From Candidatus Enterococcus ferrettii (GTDB lineage Bacteria > Bacillota > Bacilli > Lactobacillales > Enterococcaceae): DNA of 64,000 nt. Under the pieces are notes generated by a model. It had not been told where the DNA came from. It saw nothing but the letters and a program-made list of their open reading frames with translations, and did no database searches. Each line of letters starts with the position of its first letter. The first letter of the stretch is position 1. The DNA is taken from contig NZ_JAFREL010000079.1 in the NCBI RefSeq assembly GCF_017377655.1, forward strand, positions 1-64,000, in the 5' to 3' direction. The position numbers and the translations under genes are program-made. Shown piece after piece: positions 7,552-15,537 of the stretch.

Positions 7552-8118
7552 TTATTCCAGATTTGCGTGACGTGGAAACATGGTATCTGTGGTTTCATTG
7601 ACCAATTCCATCAGGGCCATAATCATGGCATCATAGATCAGGAAGCTTAATTGTTCGTAGGATGAACCCATTGGCTGAACTGATTTTCCTACTAATTCCT
7701 CATCCTCAACCTTAGGCGAAGCTCCTGGTAAAACAAATTTCACATCAGCCATTTGCCCAATGGTTGAATCAGGGTTAATCGTATTTAAAGCGATTTTTAC
7801 CCCGTTTTTCTGAGCCTTTTCCGCCATCGCTACTAAGCTTTGGGTTTCCCCTGAGCCAGAACCAATAATCAACAGATCTCCTTCATGGGCACTGGTAGTT
7901 GTTATATCACCCACGATGCTTACATCAATACCCAAATGCATCATACGATTGGCAAACGCTCGAATCGCTAATCCAGAACGTCCAGCTCCGGCCACGAAAA
8001 CTTTCTTAGCCTTGGGGATCATTTCTACAAAAGCATTCAACTGTGAACCATCTACTTTTTCCAGGTTAATGCTTAGCTCTTTTAGAATCATCTCTGTGTT
8101 TTTTTTCACATTCACCAT
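7552..8118 (-). CDS. hxlB: 6-phospho-3-hexuloisomerase (operon 2)
   Basis: A 188-residue SIS-domain enzyme interconverting D-arabino-3-hexulose-6-phosphate and fructose-6-phosphate, the second step of the ribulose monophosphate pathway. It keeps GAGRSGLAIRAFANRMMHLG (44-63), GSGSGET (86-92), QPMGSSYEQ and the terminal RHANLE. This agrees closely with Bacillus HxlB as I recall it. It follows hxlA by 5 bp. It differs from the copy at 14317-14883 by only a small number of substitutions. Neither copy has an HxlR-type formaldehyde regulator nearby; both are controlled with PTS genes instead. Confidence 0.9.
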   Translation of the reverse strand: MVNVKKNTEMILKELSINLEKVDGSQLNAFVEMIPKAKKVFVAGAGRSGLAIRAFANRMMHLGIDVSIVGDITTTSAHEGDLLIIGSGSGETQSLVAMAEKAQKNGVKIALNTINPDSTIGQMADVKFVLPGASPKVEDEELVGKSVQPMGSSYEQLSFLIYDAMIMALMELVNETTDTMFPRHANLE

Positions 8119-8123
8119 TCTGC

Positions 8124-8756
8124 TTACCCCTTTTTCAAAGCTTCTGCAATCAGACGTGCTTCTTTAACCGGATCTTCGGCATTCAAAATACCGCTGCCGA
8201 CTATCACAATATCGGGATTCAAGGCCATATAGTCATTGATCGTTTTACTGCTGATTCCACCAGCTACTGCTACTTTGACCTCTTTAACATGCTTTTTCAT
8301 TTCGGTTAAATCTTCTAAAGGGGTCCGACCGGCTGCTTGTTGATCTGCTCCGGTGTGTACTGCAATCACATCCACACCTAAACTTTCTACAGCCGGAACG
8401 CGAGTTGCTAAATCATCCACACAAATCATATCTACCATAATTTGTTTGCCTTGTTTGTTGGCTTCTTCCACACAACCTTTAATAGTTAAATCGTCTGTTA
8501 CTCCCAAGACTGTTACGTATTCAGCTCCTGCATCGAAAGCCAATTGAGATTCATAAGCACCCGCATCCATAATTTTGGCATCACACAATACTTCTAGTTG
8601 AGGAAATTTGGCTTTAATTTGACGGACAGCTTCACGACCAGCATCGATAACAAATGGTGTACCCACTTCAACAATGTCTACGTATTCTGCTAATGGTTCC
8701 AACTGAACCAATGCTTCTTCTAAGTTTAACTCGTCAATTGCTAATTGTAATTTCAT
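8124..8756 (-). CDS. hxlA: 3-hexulose-6-phosphate synthase (operon 2)
   Basis: A 210-residue TIM-barrel aldolase of the OMP-decarboxylase suprafamily that reversibly joins formaldehyde and ribulose-5-P. Catalytic residues expected for the group are visible: D8, E30, D59/K61/D64 in LCDAKIMDAGAYE, and H134 in VHTGADQQAAG. The HTG segment is the synthase form; ketogulonate-6-P decarboxylases (UlaD/SgbH) have HRSRD there, which argues against that alternative. It sits between mtlD and hxlB in the hexitol operon. In this setting it may run backwards, cleaving hexulose-6-P to ribulose-5-P and formaldehyde as archaea do to make pentoses. The direction is an inference. Confidence 0.9.
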   Translation of the reverse strand: MKLQLAIDELNLEEALVQLEPLAEYVDIVEVGTPFVIDAGREAVRQIKAKFPQLEVLCDAKIMDAGAYESQLAFDAGAEYVTVLGVTDDLTIKGCVEEANKQGKQIMVDMICVDDLATRVPAVESLGVDVIAVHTGADQQAAGRTPLEDLTEMKKHVKEVKVAVAGGISSKTINDYMALNPDIVIVGSGILNAEDPVKEARLIAEALKKG

Positions 8757-8765
8757 GGTTTATCC

Positions 8766-9893
8766 CTACCCCTTATATTCTTCTAAAATTTTTTGGAACA
8801 ACGGTGTATCTTTTTCGATTTTACTAAATTTGCTTAATGCTGCTTCTATACCGTTAGCTTGAATTTCCTGCTGCAGTTCTACTGCTTGTTCATCGGCTGG
8901 ATTTTCAAATTTCAATAAAGCTGCGATACATTTTGCCAAGGCATCGTTGGCCAGACCTTTTTCAGCTAATTGAACAGCTGGTGCCACTAAGCGGTCAGTT
9001 GGATCTAATTTTCTTAACGGTGAGCGTCCGACTCTTAAGACATCATCCATCACAAAGGTGGCTGAGAAACGAGCAATTGATTCGTCGATTTTCTTAGATA
9101 ATTCCTGTGATGTGAAACCATATTTTTGTTCCAGCAGTTTTGCCGATTCCTCCATTGCCGCAACCGCCGTTGCTTTAATTTCTTGATCCTTCAGGGCATC
9201 CTGTACAGTTGGATACTCTTTGACAAATCCTAAATAGGCTAAGGCTGCATGTCCACAGTTGACAATATAAAGCTTTCGTTCCAAATATGGCTGAAGCTCT
9301 GCAACATAGGTGGCACCCTTAATCGGTTCTTTACGGAATAATGGTTTTTCTTCAATAACCAGTTCAAAAGCAGAATCAATTTCAACACAGCTTTTGCCAT
9401 CAACTTCTTTCCCCAAAGCCAAACGGTCTACTGAGGTATTAGCAAATCGGGCAATCTCCGACAATACTTCTTCAGACATATGCTTCAGCAGCACACCTCG
9501 CAAAATATCTGAAGCAAATAGCGCATTCTCACAGGCAATGACATTAACCGGCAACAGCCCACGGTTATGACGGACATGTAGACCTCTGGCTAAAATCGGT
9601 GCAATTCTTGGCAAGTTATCTGCCCAAACTGAGGTTGTAATTAGGTCAGCTTCACAAATAGCTTCGATTACCTTTTGTTCTTCAGTCAGAGAGCTGACTG
9701 CTTGGATGTTGTTGATCACCACTTTTCGATTGTCTTCATTTAAGATATACAACTCATAGCTTTGGTCTTGATTCAATTGACGTACCACTTTGTCAGTCAC
9801 TTCTACAAAGGTAATATCGTAGCCGCTTTTGTGTAGTAAATCTCCGATAAATCCTCGGCCGATATTTCCGGCTCCAAAATGCAATGCTTTCAC
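8766..9893 (-). CDS. mtlD: Mannitol-1-phosphate 5-dehydrogenase (operon 2)
   Basis: A 375-residue NAD-dependent dehydrogenase oxidising mannitol-1-P to fructose-6-P in the cytoplasm. It begins MKALHFGAGNIGRGFIGDLL (nucleotide site) and carries NTSVDRLALGKEVDGK and RVGRSPLRKLDPTDRLVAP. Length fits the family. It lies 2 bp downstream of mtlF and 9 bp upstream of hxlA, so PTS import, oxidation and the ribulose monophosphate enzymes are co-transcribed. It is a distant paralogue of the enzyme at 2811-3992. The product fructose-6-P is the substrate of HxlB acting in reverse. Confidence 0.9.
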   Translation of the reverse strand: MKALHFGAGNIGRGFIGDLLHKSGYDITFVEVTDKVVRQLNQDQSYELYILNEDNRKVVINNIQAVSSLTEEQKVIEAICEADLITTSVWADNLPRIAPILARGLHVRHNRGLLPVNVIACENALFASDILRGVLLKHMSEEVLSEIARFANTSVDRLALGKEVDGKSCVEIDSAFELVIEEKPLFRKEPIKGATYVAELQPYLERKLYIVNCGHAALAYLGFVKEYPTVQDALKDQEIKATAVAAMEESAKLLEQKYGFTSQELSKKIDESIARFSATFVMDDVLRVGRSPLRKLDPTDRLVAPAVQLAEKGLANDALAKCIAALLKFENPADEQAVELQQEIQANGIEAALSKFSKIEKDTPLFQKILEEYKG

Positions 9894-9895
9894 GT

Positions 9896-10330
9896 TTAAA
9901 CCACTCCTTCAAATAATGCAGCAATCTCTTCCTTAGATTGGGCATTGACTAGCTTCTCGATATTTTCTTCTTCACCTAGTAGTCCAGCAATTTTTGCCAA
10001 CATTTCCAGGTGTTCATCATTTTTACCGGCAATACCAATTAACAGCTTGGCCTCCTTGTCTGATCCAAAAGATACGCCTTCTGGTACTTGCAGGAAAGAC
10101 AAGCCCGAATGCTTAATGTACTGTTGAGAACCATCCACTCCATGAGGAATCGCAACCTGACTGCCTATATAAGTCGAAACAACTTCTTCTCTTTGCAACA
10201 TGCAGTCAATATAATTTTTATCAACGTAGCCATTCTCCACCAGTACTTGCCCAGCAGCTTTAATTGCCTGTTCTTTGTCGGCTAAGGCAATGCCCAATTT
10301 AATGTTTTCTAATGGCATGATTTCTTTCAT
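9896..10330 (-). CDS. mtlF: PTS EIIA, mannitol type (operon 2)
   Basis: A 144-residue phosphocarrier with the active-site histidine H63 in GSQVAIPHGVDG, the normal MtlF motif. It donates phosphate to the EIIB domain of the permease at 12431-13888. The gene lies between mtlR and mtlD, as in several Firmicutes mannitol operons. An alternative start at the fifth codon (Met) would shorten it slightly. Confidence 0.9.
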   Translation of the reverse strand: MKEIMPLENIKLGIALADKEQAIKAAGQVLVENGYVDKNYIDCMLQREEVVSTYIGSQVAIPHGVDGSQQYIKHSGLSFLQVPEGVSFGSDKEAKLLIGIAGKNDEHLEMLAKIAGLLGEEENIEKLVNAQSKEEIAALFEGVV

Positions 10331-10342
10331 GTTTCTTCACCT

Positions 10343-12421
10343 CTATAATAATTTTTCGGTAACGTAGTTCTTAATGCGTTCACCCAATAAGTTGCGAATT
10401 TTACTTTCTTCACACTGCTCAAATAGTTGAATGGATTCAGGCGTTTCAATAATCAGCATCGTAATCATACTTAACAAATCCGCTACAATGACTTGATCTT
10501 TTTTAGGTGATACGACTAAAATCACACTGGTTACTTCCATCAATTCTTTTTCCATAGAGGAGAAAACAATGTTTTTTTCTAAATCAAAAACAATGAACAA
10601 GGGCTGTTCAATTTTGTCGGTTTGACAGTGAATATAACCTAGACGAGTATTTGGGATGCCAAAATACGATTCCAACTTAGCTTGTTCGGCGTAATCTACC
10701 AGCAGCTCAGCATCCACTGTATAATTTTTTTCCACCAAGTAAGTTCCTAGGATATCCAAAATCGGCAAATCCTGAAATTCAGGGTCAACTTTTATGGTAT
10801 GAAAATTTTTCAACACCTGACTGCTGTACTTGGCAATTAAGCTTAATTCCTCTAGTTCTGCTGGAAGCTGGGAAACATCCACTGGTCTTTTGGGAATCAA
10901 CAACTCTTTACGATGGAGTTTACTGAAGCGAATCGTTTCCAACAGCTTTTTAACCTCCGCCAATTCTTTCTTGTTTAGCAGTGGCGAAACCATTACATAA
11001 TCCTGAACATCCAATGGTAATGATACGGTGGAAAAGATGACATCGTATTGTTCTAAATCTTCTTGGGTTAGCTTAAGAAAACTGACAATTTTTTTGATCT
11101 CAATTTCGGGAATTTCACGGATTAACCGATTCGCTAGCATTTTCGATGACCCCATTCCACTGGAGCACACCACTAATGCCGTAATTGATTTATCCAAAAC
11201 CTTGTCTAAGGCCACGGCAAAATGGAGAACTAAAAAACCAATCTCGTCTTCAGGAAACTTGTCTTCTTTAAACACGTACTCTGTCGCAATCTTAATCGTT
11301 GAATACAATTTTTCATAGCTGCGGCGAATTTCCTTCAGCATCGGGTTTTTAATGGTAATACCGCTTCTGGTTCGTGCCAAGGCTCGATCCAGATGTTCAA
11401 ATAAAGCCTTTTGCAGATGGGCATCCGTCCGTAACCGACAGCCCATACTGGTTTCCACAAAGACAATGAAATCATGCACCTTGTTGACTAAGTCCAGCTC
11501 TTGAATATCCTCGGAAAGCTCCAAGCTTTGGAAATTATTATTAATGGAGATTAACCATTCCAAATAATTTTCTTCACTTTCGCTTAAAGTAATTTCAAAA
11601 GTCTTTTGGATCAGCTCCTTGAATTCCTGATAAATTTCGATGGGACGGTCTTTGTGTTTGACCATATTGTCTAAATAATAATTATTGCTGTGATCCCAGT
11701 TAAGTCGTTTAACCATGATAGAAATCAGGAAAACGTAATCCTGAAACATGGTATCCGCCACTTGAATCCGGTGTTTTTGGAACAACTGTTCCAAAAGCTG
11801 GAAGCTTCTTTTAATGACCGAATGATAGTGAGCATCACTCAGCAGCTTAAAATAGATTGAGCTGCTTCGCTCCTGTTCGATCCAGTGAACTAGCTCCACA
11901 AAAGAAATATGGTCGCGGAAAATATTGGACAGCAACACTCGTTTTTTTGTCTCGGAGCCAGTGATTACAAAACCGTCTCCTTTTTTTACGACTAAGTCCA
12001 GATCATAAAAGTCTAACTCTTTTTTTATTTGCTGCAGGTCGTTGCGAACCGATTGAACCGAAACATTGAGGGCTTCGGCAAAATACTGAGCCTTCACATA
12101 TTCCTGTTCATGCAGCAAGTAGAATAGTGTAGCGTTGATTCGGTCCTCCGTTGTTAATTCATAATCTTGATCCTCACCCTCGAACAAAGTATTCAATGCA
12201 GTTACTTCTGTTGAAGAACCCGACAGTTTCATCCCTTTTCCAGCTTCATTGATTACTTTTAGGCCGTAATGCTCCACTGCTTCATACACTTCCTCCAGCT
12301 GGCGATAGACCGTCCGATTGGTCACGTTCAAGTGCTCTGCAATCTCATGTACCGAAACATAACTATTCAAATTTTCCATTAGTAGTCGCAAGATTTCTCT
12401 TGTTCGAGGAGTAATGATCAT
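10343..12421 (-). CDS. mtlR: MtlR-type PRD transcriptional activator
   Basis: A regulator of about 692 residues with an N-terminal helix-turn-helix (LNSYVSVHEIAEHLNVTNRTVYRQL), a second winged-helix segment, two PRD domains, an EIIB-Gat-like domain (VVCSSGMGSSKMLANRL) and a C-terminal EIIA-like domain (GIPNTRLGYIHCQT). This is the MtlR layout: a DNA-binding activator whose activity is set by phosphorylation through HPr and the hexitol EII proteins. The ATG at 12421 is preceded by AGGTGA; a GTG at 12430 is less likely. It sits inside the operon after the permease gene, so it should activate its own transcription. Confidence 0.88.
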   Translation of the reverse strand: MIITPRTREILRLLMENLNSYVSVHEIAEHLNVTNRTVYRQLEEVYEAVEHYGLKVINEAGKGMKLSGSSTEVTALNTLFEGEDQDYELTTEDRINATLFYLLHEQEYVKAQYFAEALNVSVQSVRNDLQQIKKELDFYDLDLVVKKGDGFVITGSETKKRVLLSNIFRDHISFVELVHWIEQERSSSIYFKLLSDAHYHSVIKRSFQLLEQLFQKHRIQVADTMFQDYVFLISIMVKRLNWDHSNNYYLDNMVKHKDRPIEIYQEFKELIQKTFEITLSESEENYLEWLISINNNFQSLELSEDIQELDLVNKVHDFIVFVETSMGCRLRTDAHLQKALFEHLDRALARTRSGITIKNPMLKEIRRSYEKLYSTIKIATEYVFKEDKFPEDEIGFLVLHFAVALDKVLDKSITALVVCSSGMGSSKMLANRLIREIPEIEIKKIVSFLKLTQEDLEQYDVIFSTVSLPLDVQDYVMVSPLLNKKELAEVKKLLETIRFSKLHRKELLIPKRPVDVSQLPAELEELSLIAKYSSQVLKNFHTIKVDPEFQDLPILDILGTYLVEKNYTVDAELLVDYAEQAKLESYFGIPNTRLGYIHCQTDKIEQPLFIVFDLEKNIVFSSMEKELMEVTSVILVVSPKKDQVIVADLLSMITMLIIETPESIQLFEQCEESKIRNLLGERIKNYVTEKLL

Positions 12422-12430
12422 ATTAATCAC

Positions 12431-13888
12431 CTATTCATCTTTTAATTTCTTAACGATGGCGTCATATTCGGCACCATCCATAAAGGCACTCAAGGTTAGA
12501 TATTGAATGTTGGGTTTATCTTTATTGTTTTCTATGGCCCGATCCAACAAATCCTGATGGGTAATTACTAAGTCGGCATCATCTGGGATATTATTGATGG
12601 ATTTATTGATAACCTCCATATTTAGCATGGCCTTGTTAACCTTGGTCTTAAGCATTGAAGCCCCCATAGCACTAGAACCCATTCCGGCGTCACAGGCCAC
12701 CACAATTTTGTGGATTCGACTTGGATCGATTTCTCCAGTGATCGCTTGACCAGTCTGAGCGCCTGCAACAGCATGCTCTAGAGCCGCTCCGTCATTGATT
12801 GGTCCCACTTCGGTTTCGATCAGTTCTTCAGTATCGTCCACCATAGTTTTGTCGCGTTTCAGCAGGAAGCTGGCAATTAGGCAGGAGACCCCCATTCCGG
12901 CGAAGTAACCGACAATATTTACAATGAAGCTGCCTCTCGGTGTCATTAATAGAAAAGCGATGATACTTCCTGGTGACGGTACAGCTACCGTTCCGCCGCC
13001 GAAGAACTGGAAGATGGTTAGTGAAGTCATACTTCCAAAAATTGGAGCCAAAACTAAGATTGGTTTCATCAAAATGTACGGGAAGTAAACTTCAGCGATT
13101 CCTCCAAACATTACGATAATGGTAGAAGCCGGCGCCGTTTTCTTAGCCACCCCTTTACCAAAGAAACAAAAAGCCAGCATAACGCCTACCAAAGGACCAC
13201 TATTTCCTTCAACTAGAAATAAAATTGATTTACCTGTTTCCACCACCTGTTCAATTCCCAATGGTGACATGATTCCATGATTGATTGCATTGTTTAAAAA
13301 CAACACTTGAGCCGGGGCAACAAAAATACTAGTTAAAGGAATCAGGTTCTTGTCAACAAACCAGTTCACCCCAGTTGATAAGCCTGATAAAATGACATTG
13401 AAAATTGGTTCAATGGCAATTAGACCCAGGATCATCAGTATGCCACCCACAATACCGATTGAGAAATTGTCTACCAGCATTTCCAAACCTGGTTTAACTT
13501 TTCCTTCATACAATTTATCGACCCTACGAATAATGATGGCAGCGACAGGTCCCATGACCATGGCTCCCATCAACATCGGCATATCCGATCCAATGATAAT
13601 TCCCATCGTCGCAACAGCACCGATTACTCCACCACGTCGGTCATACACATTTGCACCCGCTGTATATGCAATTAATAATGGCAGCAAATACTTGATTGAA
13701 GGGTCTACCAACTGACCCAATGTTTCATTAGGAAACCAGCCAGTTGGAATAAATAAGGCTGTAATTAATCCCCAGGCAATAAAAGCGCCAATATTCGGCA
13801 TAATCATCGAGCTTAACATGCCACCAAATTTCTGCACTTTTGTTTTCCAATCAACACTTTTACTTGGAACAGAAACTTTACTTTCCAT
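12431..13888 (-). CDS. mtlA: PTS EIICB, mannitol family with altered GIHE motif (operon 2)
   Basis: Membrane permease of 485 residues and first gene of operon 2. The polytopic EIIC domain covers roughly residues 15-345; the EIIB domain has C400 in VACDAGMGSSAMG. The motif normally reading GGIHEIYFPY is GGIAEVYFPY here (GIAE at 263-266): the histidine is alanine, while the neighbouring glutamate is kept. The operon 1 permease retains GIHE. Because this segment lies at the substrate site in mannitol permeases, a different or broader hexitol specificity is possible. AGGAGGATATTCA precedes the ATG. MtlR, MtlF and MtlD in the operon still favour mannitol or a close analogue. Confidence 0.88.
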   Translation of the reverse strand: MESKVSVPSKSVDWKTKVQKFGGMLSSMIMPNIGAFIAWGLITALFIPTGWFPNETLGQLVDPSIKYLLPLLIAYTAGANVYDRRGGVIGAVATMGIIIGSDMPMLMGAMVMGPVAAIIIRRVDKLYEGKVKPGLEMLVDNFSIGIVGGILMILGLIAIEPIFNVILSGLSTGVNWFVDKNLIPLTSIFVAPAQVLFLNNAINHGIMSPLGIEQVVETGKSILFLVEGNSGPLVGVMLAFCFFGKGVAKKTAPASTIIVMFGGIAEVYFPYILMKPILVLAPIFGSMTSLTIFQFFGGGTVAVPSPGSIIAFLLMTPRGSFIVNIVGYFAGMGVSCLIASFLLKRDKTMVDDTEELIETEVGPINDGAALEHAVAGAQTGQAITGEIDPSRIHKIVVACDAGMGSSAMGASMLKTKVNKAMLNMEVINKSINNIPDDADLVITHQDLLDRAIENNKDKPNIQYLTLSAFMDGAEYDAIVKKLKDE

Positions 13889-13924
13889 TGAATATCCTCC
13901 TTAACAAATCATTTCATTTTGTTG

Positions 13925-13975
13925 TATAAGCGCTTTCTACATTCTTATCATAAGATGTTTTAAACTCCGAGTCTA
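13925..13975 (-). promoter_or_regulatory. Candidate promoter and cre site of hexitol operon 2
   Basis: On the minus strand TAGACT (13970-13975), a 17-base spacer and TATGAT (13947-13952) form a plausible promoter. A good cre site (AGAAAGCGCTTATA, 13925-13938) lies just downstream of the -10, where CcpA would block transcription. Confidence 0.6.
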
Positions 13976-14063
13976 TCGTTGGTAGTACTAAATATTTCAA
14001 AGGAAGGTGTGACATTTTTGTGCTAGTAAAGCTTATCCTTTTTTAAAGCCTTTGAGATTTACA

Positions 14064-14101
14064 GAAAAAACAGCTTCTAACTGGAAATCCAGTAGAAGCT
14101 G
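14064..14101 (-). terminator. Terminator of the mannose-family PTS/hxl operon
   Basis: On the minus strand AGCTTCTACTGG-ATTT-CCAGTTAGAAGCT followed by GTTTTTTC. It lies about 30 bases after the end of the small hydrophobic reading frame and ends the operon that starts at 18121. Confidence 0.85.
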
Positions 14102-14130
14102 CTTCGCAGAAAACTATTCAAGATTTTTAG

Positions 14131-14302
14131 TTAAAAAGTCCAACTACCAAACCTGTAACGATCGTTTTAGCTAAAATAACTATTGCTGAAGTTACAACAG
14201 CTAAACTATCACTATGCTTTGCTTAATGAGAACCAGGTTTACTGCTGCTAAAAGAAACACATCTTTTGTGATGGAAGAGGCTTCCTCAATCCAGTAAAGC
14301 AT
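14131..14302 (-). pseudogene. Small hydrophobic membrane peptide gene, apparently frameshifted
   Basis: Fourteen bases after the hxlB stop, AAGGAGAGCA precedes an ATG at 14302. The frame gives a 33-residue peptide with a hydrophobic core (DVFLLAAVNLVLIKQSIVIV), stopping at 14201. Shifting frame near codon 26 instead gives LAVVTSAIVILAKTIVTGLV and stops at 14131. Joined, the two halves make one peptide of about 57 residues with two hydrophobic helices. The operon terminator follows directly, so the segment is transcribed with hxlA-hxlB. It is either a decayed small membrane protein, a sequence error or a programmed frameshift. I do not recognise the family. Confidence 0.45.
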
Positions 14303-14316
14303 TGCTCTCCTTTTTC

Positions 14317-14883
14317 CTATTCAAGATTAGCATGTCGTGGAAACATAGTATCGGTCGTTTCATCGACTAAATCCATTAAAGTCATAATCATAGCATCGTA
14401 AATCAAAAAGCTCAGTTGTTCATAAGAGGAACCCATTGGCTGGACTGATTTCCCCACTAGTTCTTCATCCTCAACCTTTGGTGAAGCTCCAGGCAGAACG
14501 AATGTCACATCGGCTAGTTGTCCAATGGTTGACTCAGAGTTAATGGTGTTAAGAGCCACCTTTACCCCGTTCTTCTTAGCCTTTTCCGCCATCGCGACCA
14601 AGCTTTGGGTTTCTCCTGACCCAGAACCGATAATCAGCAGATCCCCTTCGTGAGCACTGGTCGTCGTAATATCTCCTACGACACTCACATTAAATCCTAG
14701 ATGCATCATCCGATTCGCAAAACCGCGAATCGCCAACCCGGAACGGCCAGCACCAGCAACGAAAATCTTCTTGGCTTTAGGAATCAATTCCACAAACTCG
14801 TTTAACTGAGCACCATCCACTTTTTCCAAATTTATCGTCAGTTCCTCCAAAATCATAGCTGTATTCTTTTTAACATCTATCAT
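14317..14883 (-). CDS. hxlB: 6-phospho-3-hexuloisomerase, second copy
   Basis: A 188-residue SIS-domain enzyme nearly identical to the protein at 7552-8118, with GAGRSGLAIRGFANRMMHLG, GSGSGET and terminal RHANLE all intact. It interconverts D-arabino-3-hexulose-6-P and fructose-6-P. Its ATG overlaps the stop of hxlA (ATGA). Here it is the last full gene of a sigma-54-controlled mannose-family PTS operon that contains no dehydrogenase, so fructose-6-P would have to come from the imported sugar itself or from elsewhere. Confidence 0.9.
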   Translation of the reverse strand: MIDVKKNTAMILEELTINLEKVDGAQLNEFVELIPKAKKIFVAGAGRSGLAIRGFANRMMHLGFNVSVVGDITTTSAHEGDLLIIGSGSGETQSLVAMAEKAKKNGVKVALNTINSESTIGQLADVTFVLPGASPKVEDEELVGKSVQPMGSSYEQLSFLIYDAMIMTLMDLVDETTDTMFPRHANLE

Positions 14884-15521
14884 TTGTCTGACCCCTTTTT
14901 CAACGCTTCAGATATCCTGCGCGCTTCTTTTATCGGATCTTTTGCATTCAAAATTCCACTGCCAACAATAACAATGTCTGGCTCAAGTGCTAAATAATCA
15001 TAAATGGTATGGCTGCTGATACCACCAGCTACCGCGACTTTAACTTTTTTTACATGCTTTTTCATTTCTGCTAAATCCTGTAAAGGCGTCCGACCCGCGG
15101 CTTGTTGATCCGCTCCAGTATGAACGGCAATCACATCAACACCCAGACTTTCTACAGCAGGAACTCGAGCAGCTAAATCCTCCACGCAAATCATATCTAC
15201 CATAATTTTCTTGCCTTGCTTGTTGGCCTCTTCCACACAACCTTTAATGGTTAAATCGTCAGTTACTCCCAACACGGTTACATATTCAGCACCCGCATCG
15301 AAAGCCAGCTGTGCTTCATAAGCACCTGCATCCATAATTTTGGCGTCGCATAAAACCTTTAGCTGTGGGAATTTTTTCTTGATTTGACGAACGGCTTCTC
15401 TGCCGGCATCAATTACAAAAGGAGTCCCTACTTCCACGATATCAACATATTCAACTAAGTCTTCCAACTGAACCAAGGCTTCTTCTAAATTTAACTCGTC
15501 AATTGCTAACTGTAATTTCAC
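14880..15521 (-). CDS. hxlA: 3-hexulose-6-phosphate synthase, second copy
   Basis: A 213-residue aldolase with the same catalytic residues as the copy at 8124-8756 (LCDAKIMDAGAYE, VHTGADQQAAG). By eye the two differ at about 20 of 210 aligned positions. It follows the EIID gene by 16 bp. Pairing with a mannose-family PTS rather than a one-carbon operon suggests it works on hexose phosphate supplied by that transporter: either reverse cleavage to ribulose-5-P and formaldehyde, or a side activity on another ketose phosphate. The family call is secure; the physiological direction is not. Confidence 0.9.
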   Translation of the reverse strand: MKLQLAIDELNLEEALVQLEDLVEYVDIVEVGTPFVIDAGREAVRQIKKKFPQLKVLCDAKIMDAGAYEAQLAFDAGAEYVTVLGVTDDLTIKGCVEEANKQGKKIMVDMICVEDLAARVPAVESLGVDVIAVHTGADQQAAGRTPLQDLAEMKKHVKKVKVAVAGGISSHTIYDYLALEPDIVIVGSGILNAKDPIKEARRISEALKKGSDK

Positions 15522-15537
15522 GTTCTAACCCATCCTT

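Noticed and set aside
8124..8756. HxlA as 3-keto-L-gulonate-6-phosphate decarboxylase (UlaD/SgbH)
   Set aside because: The residues after the catalytic histidine region read HTGAD, the synthase form, not HRSRD; HxlB follows directly, and no ascorbate genes are present.
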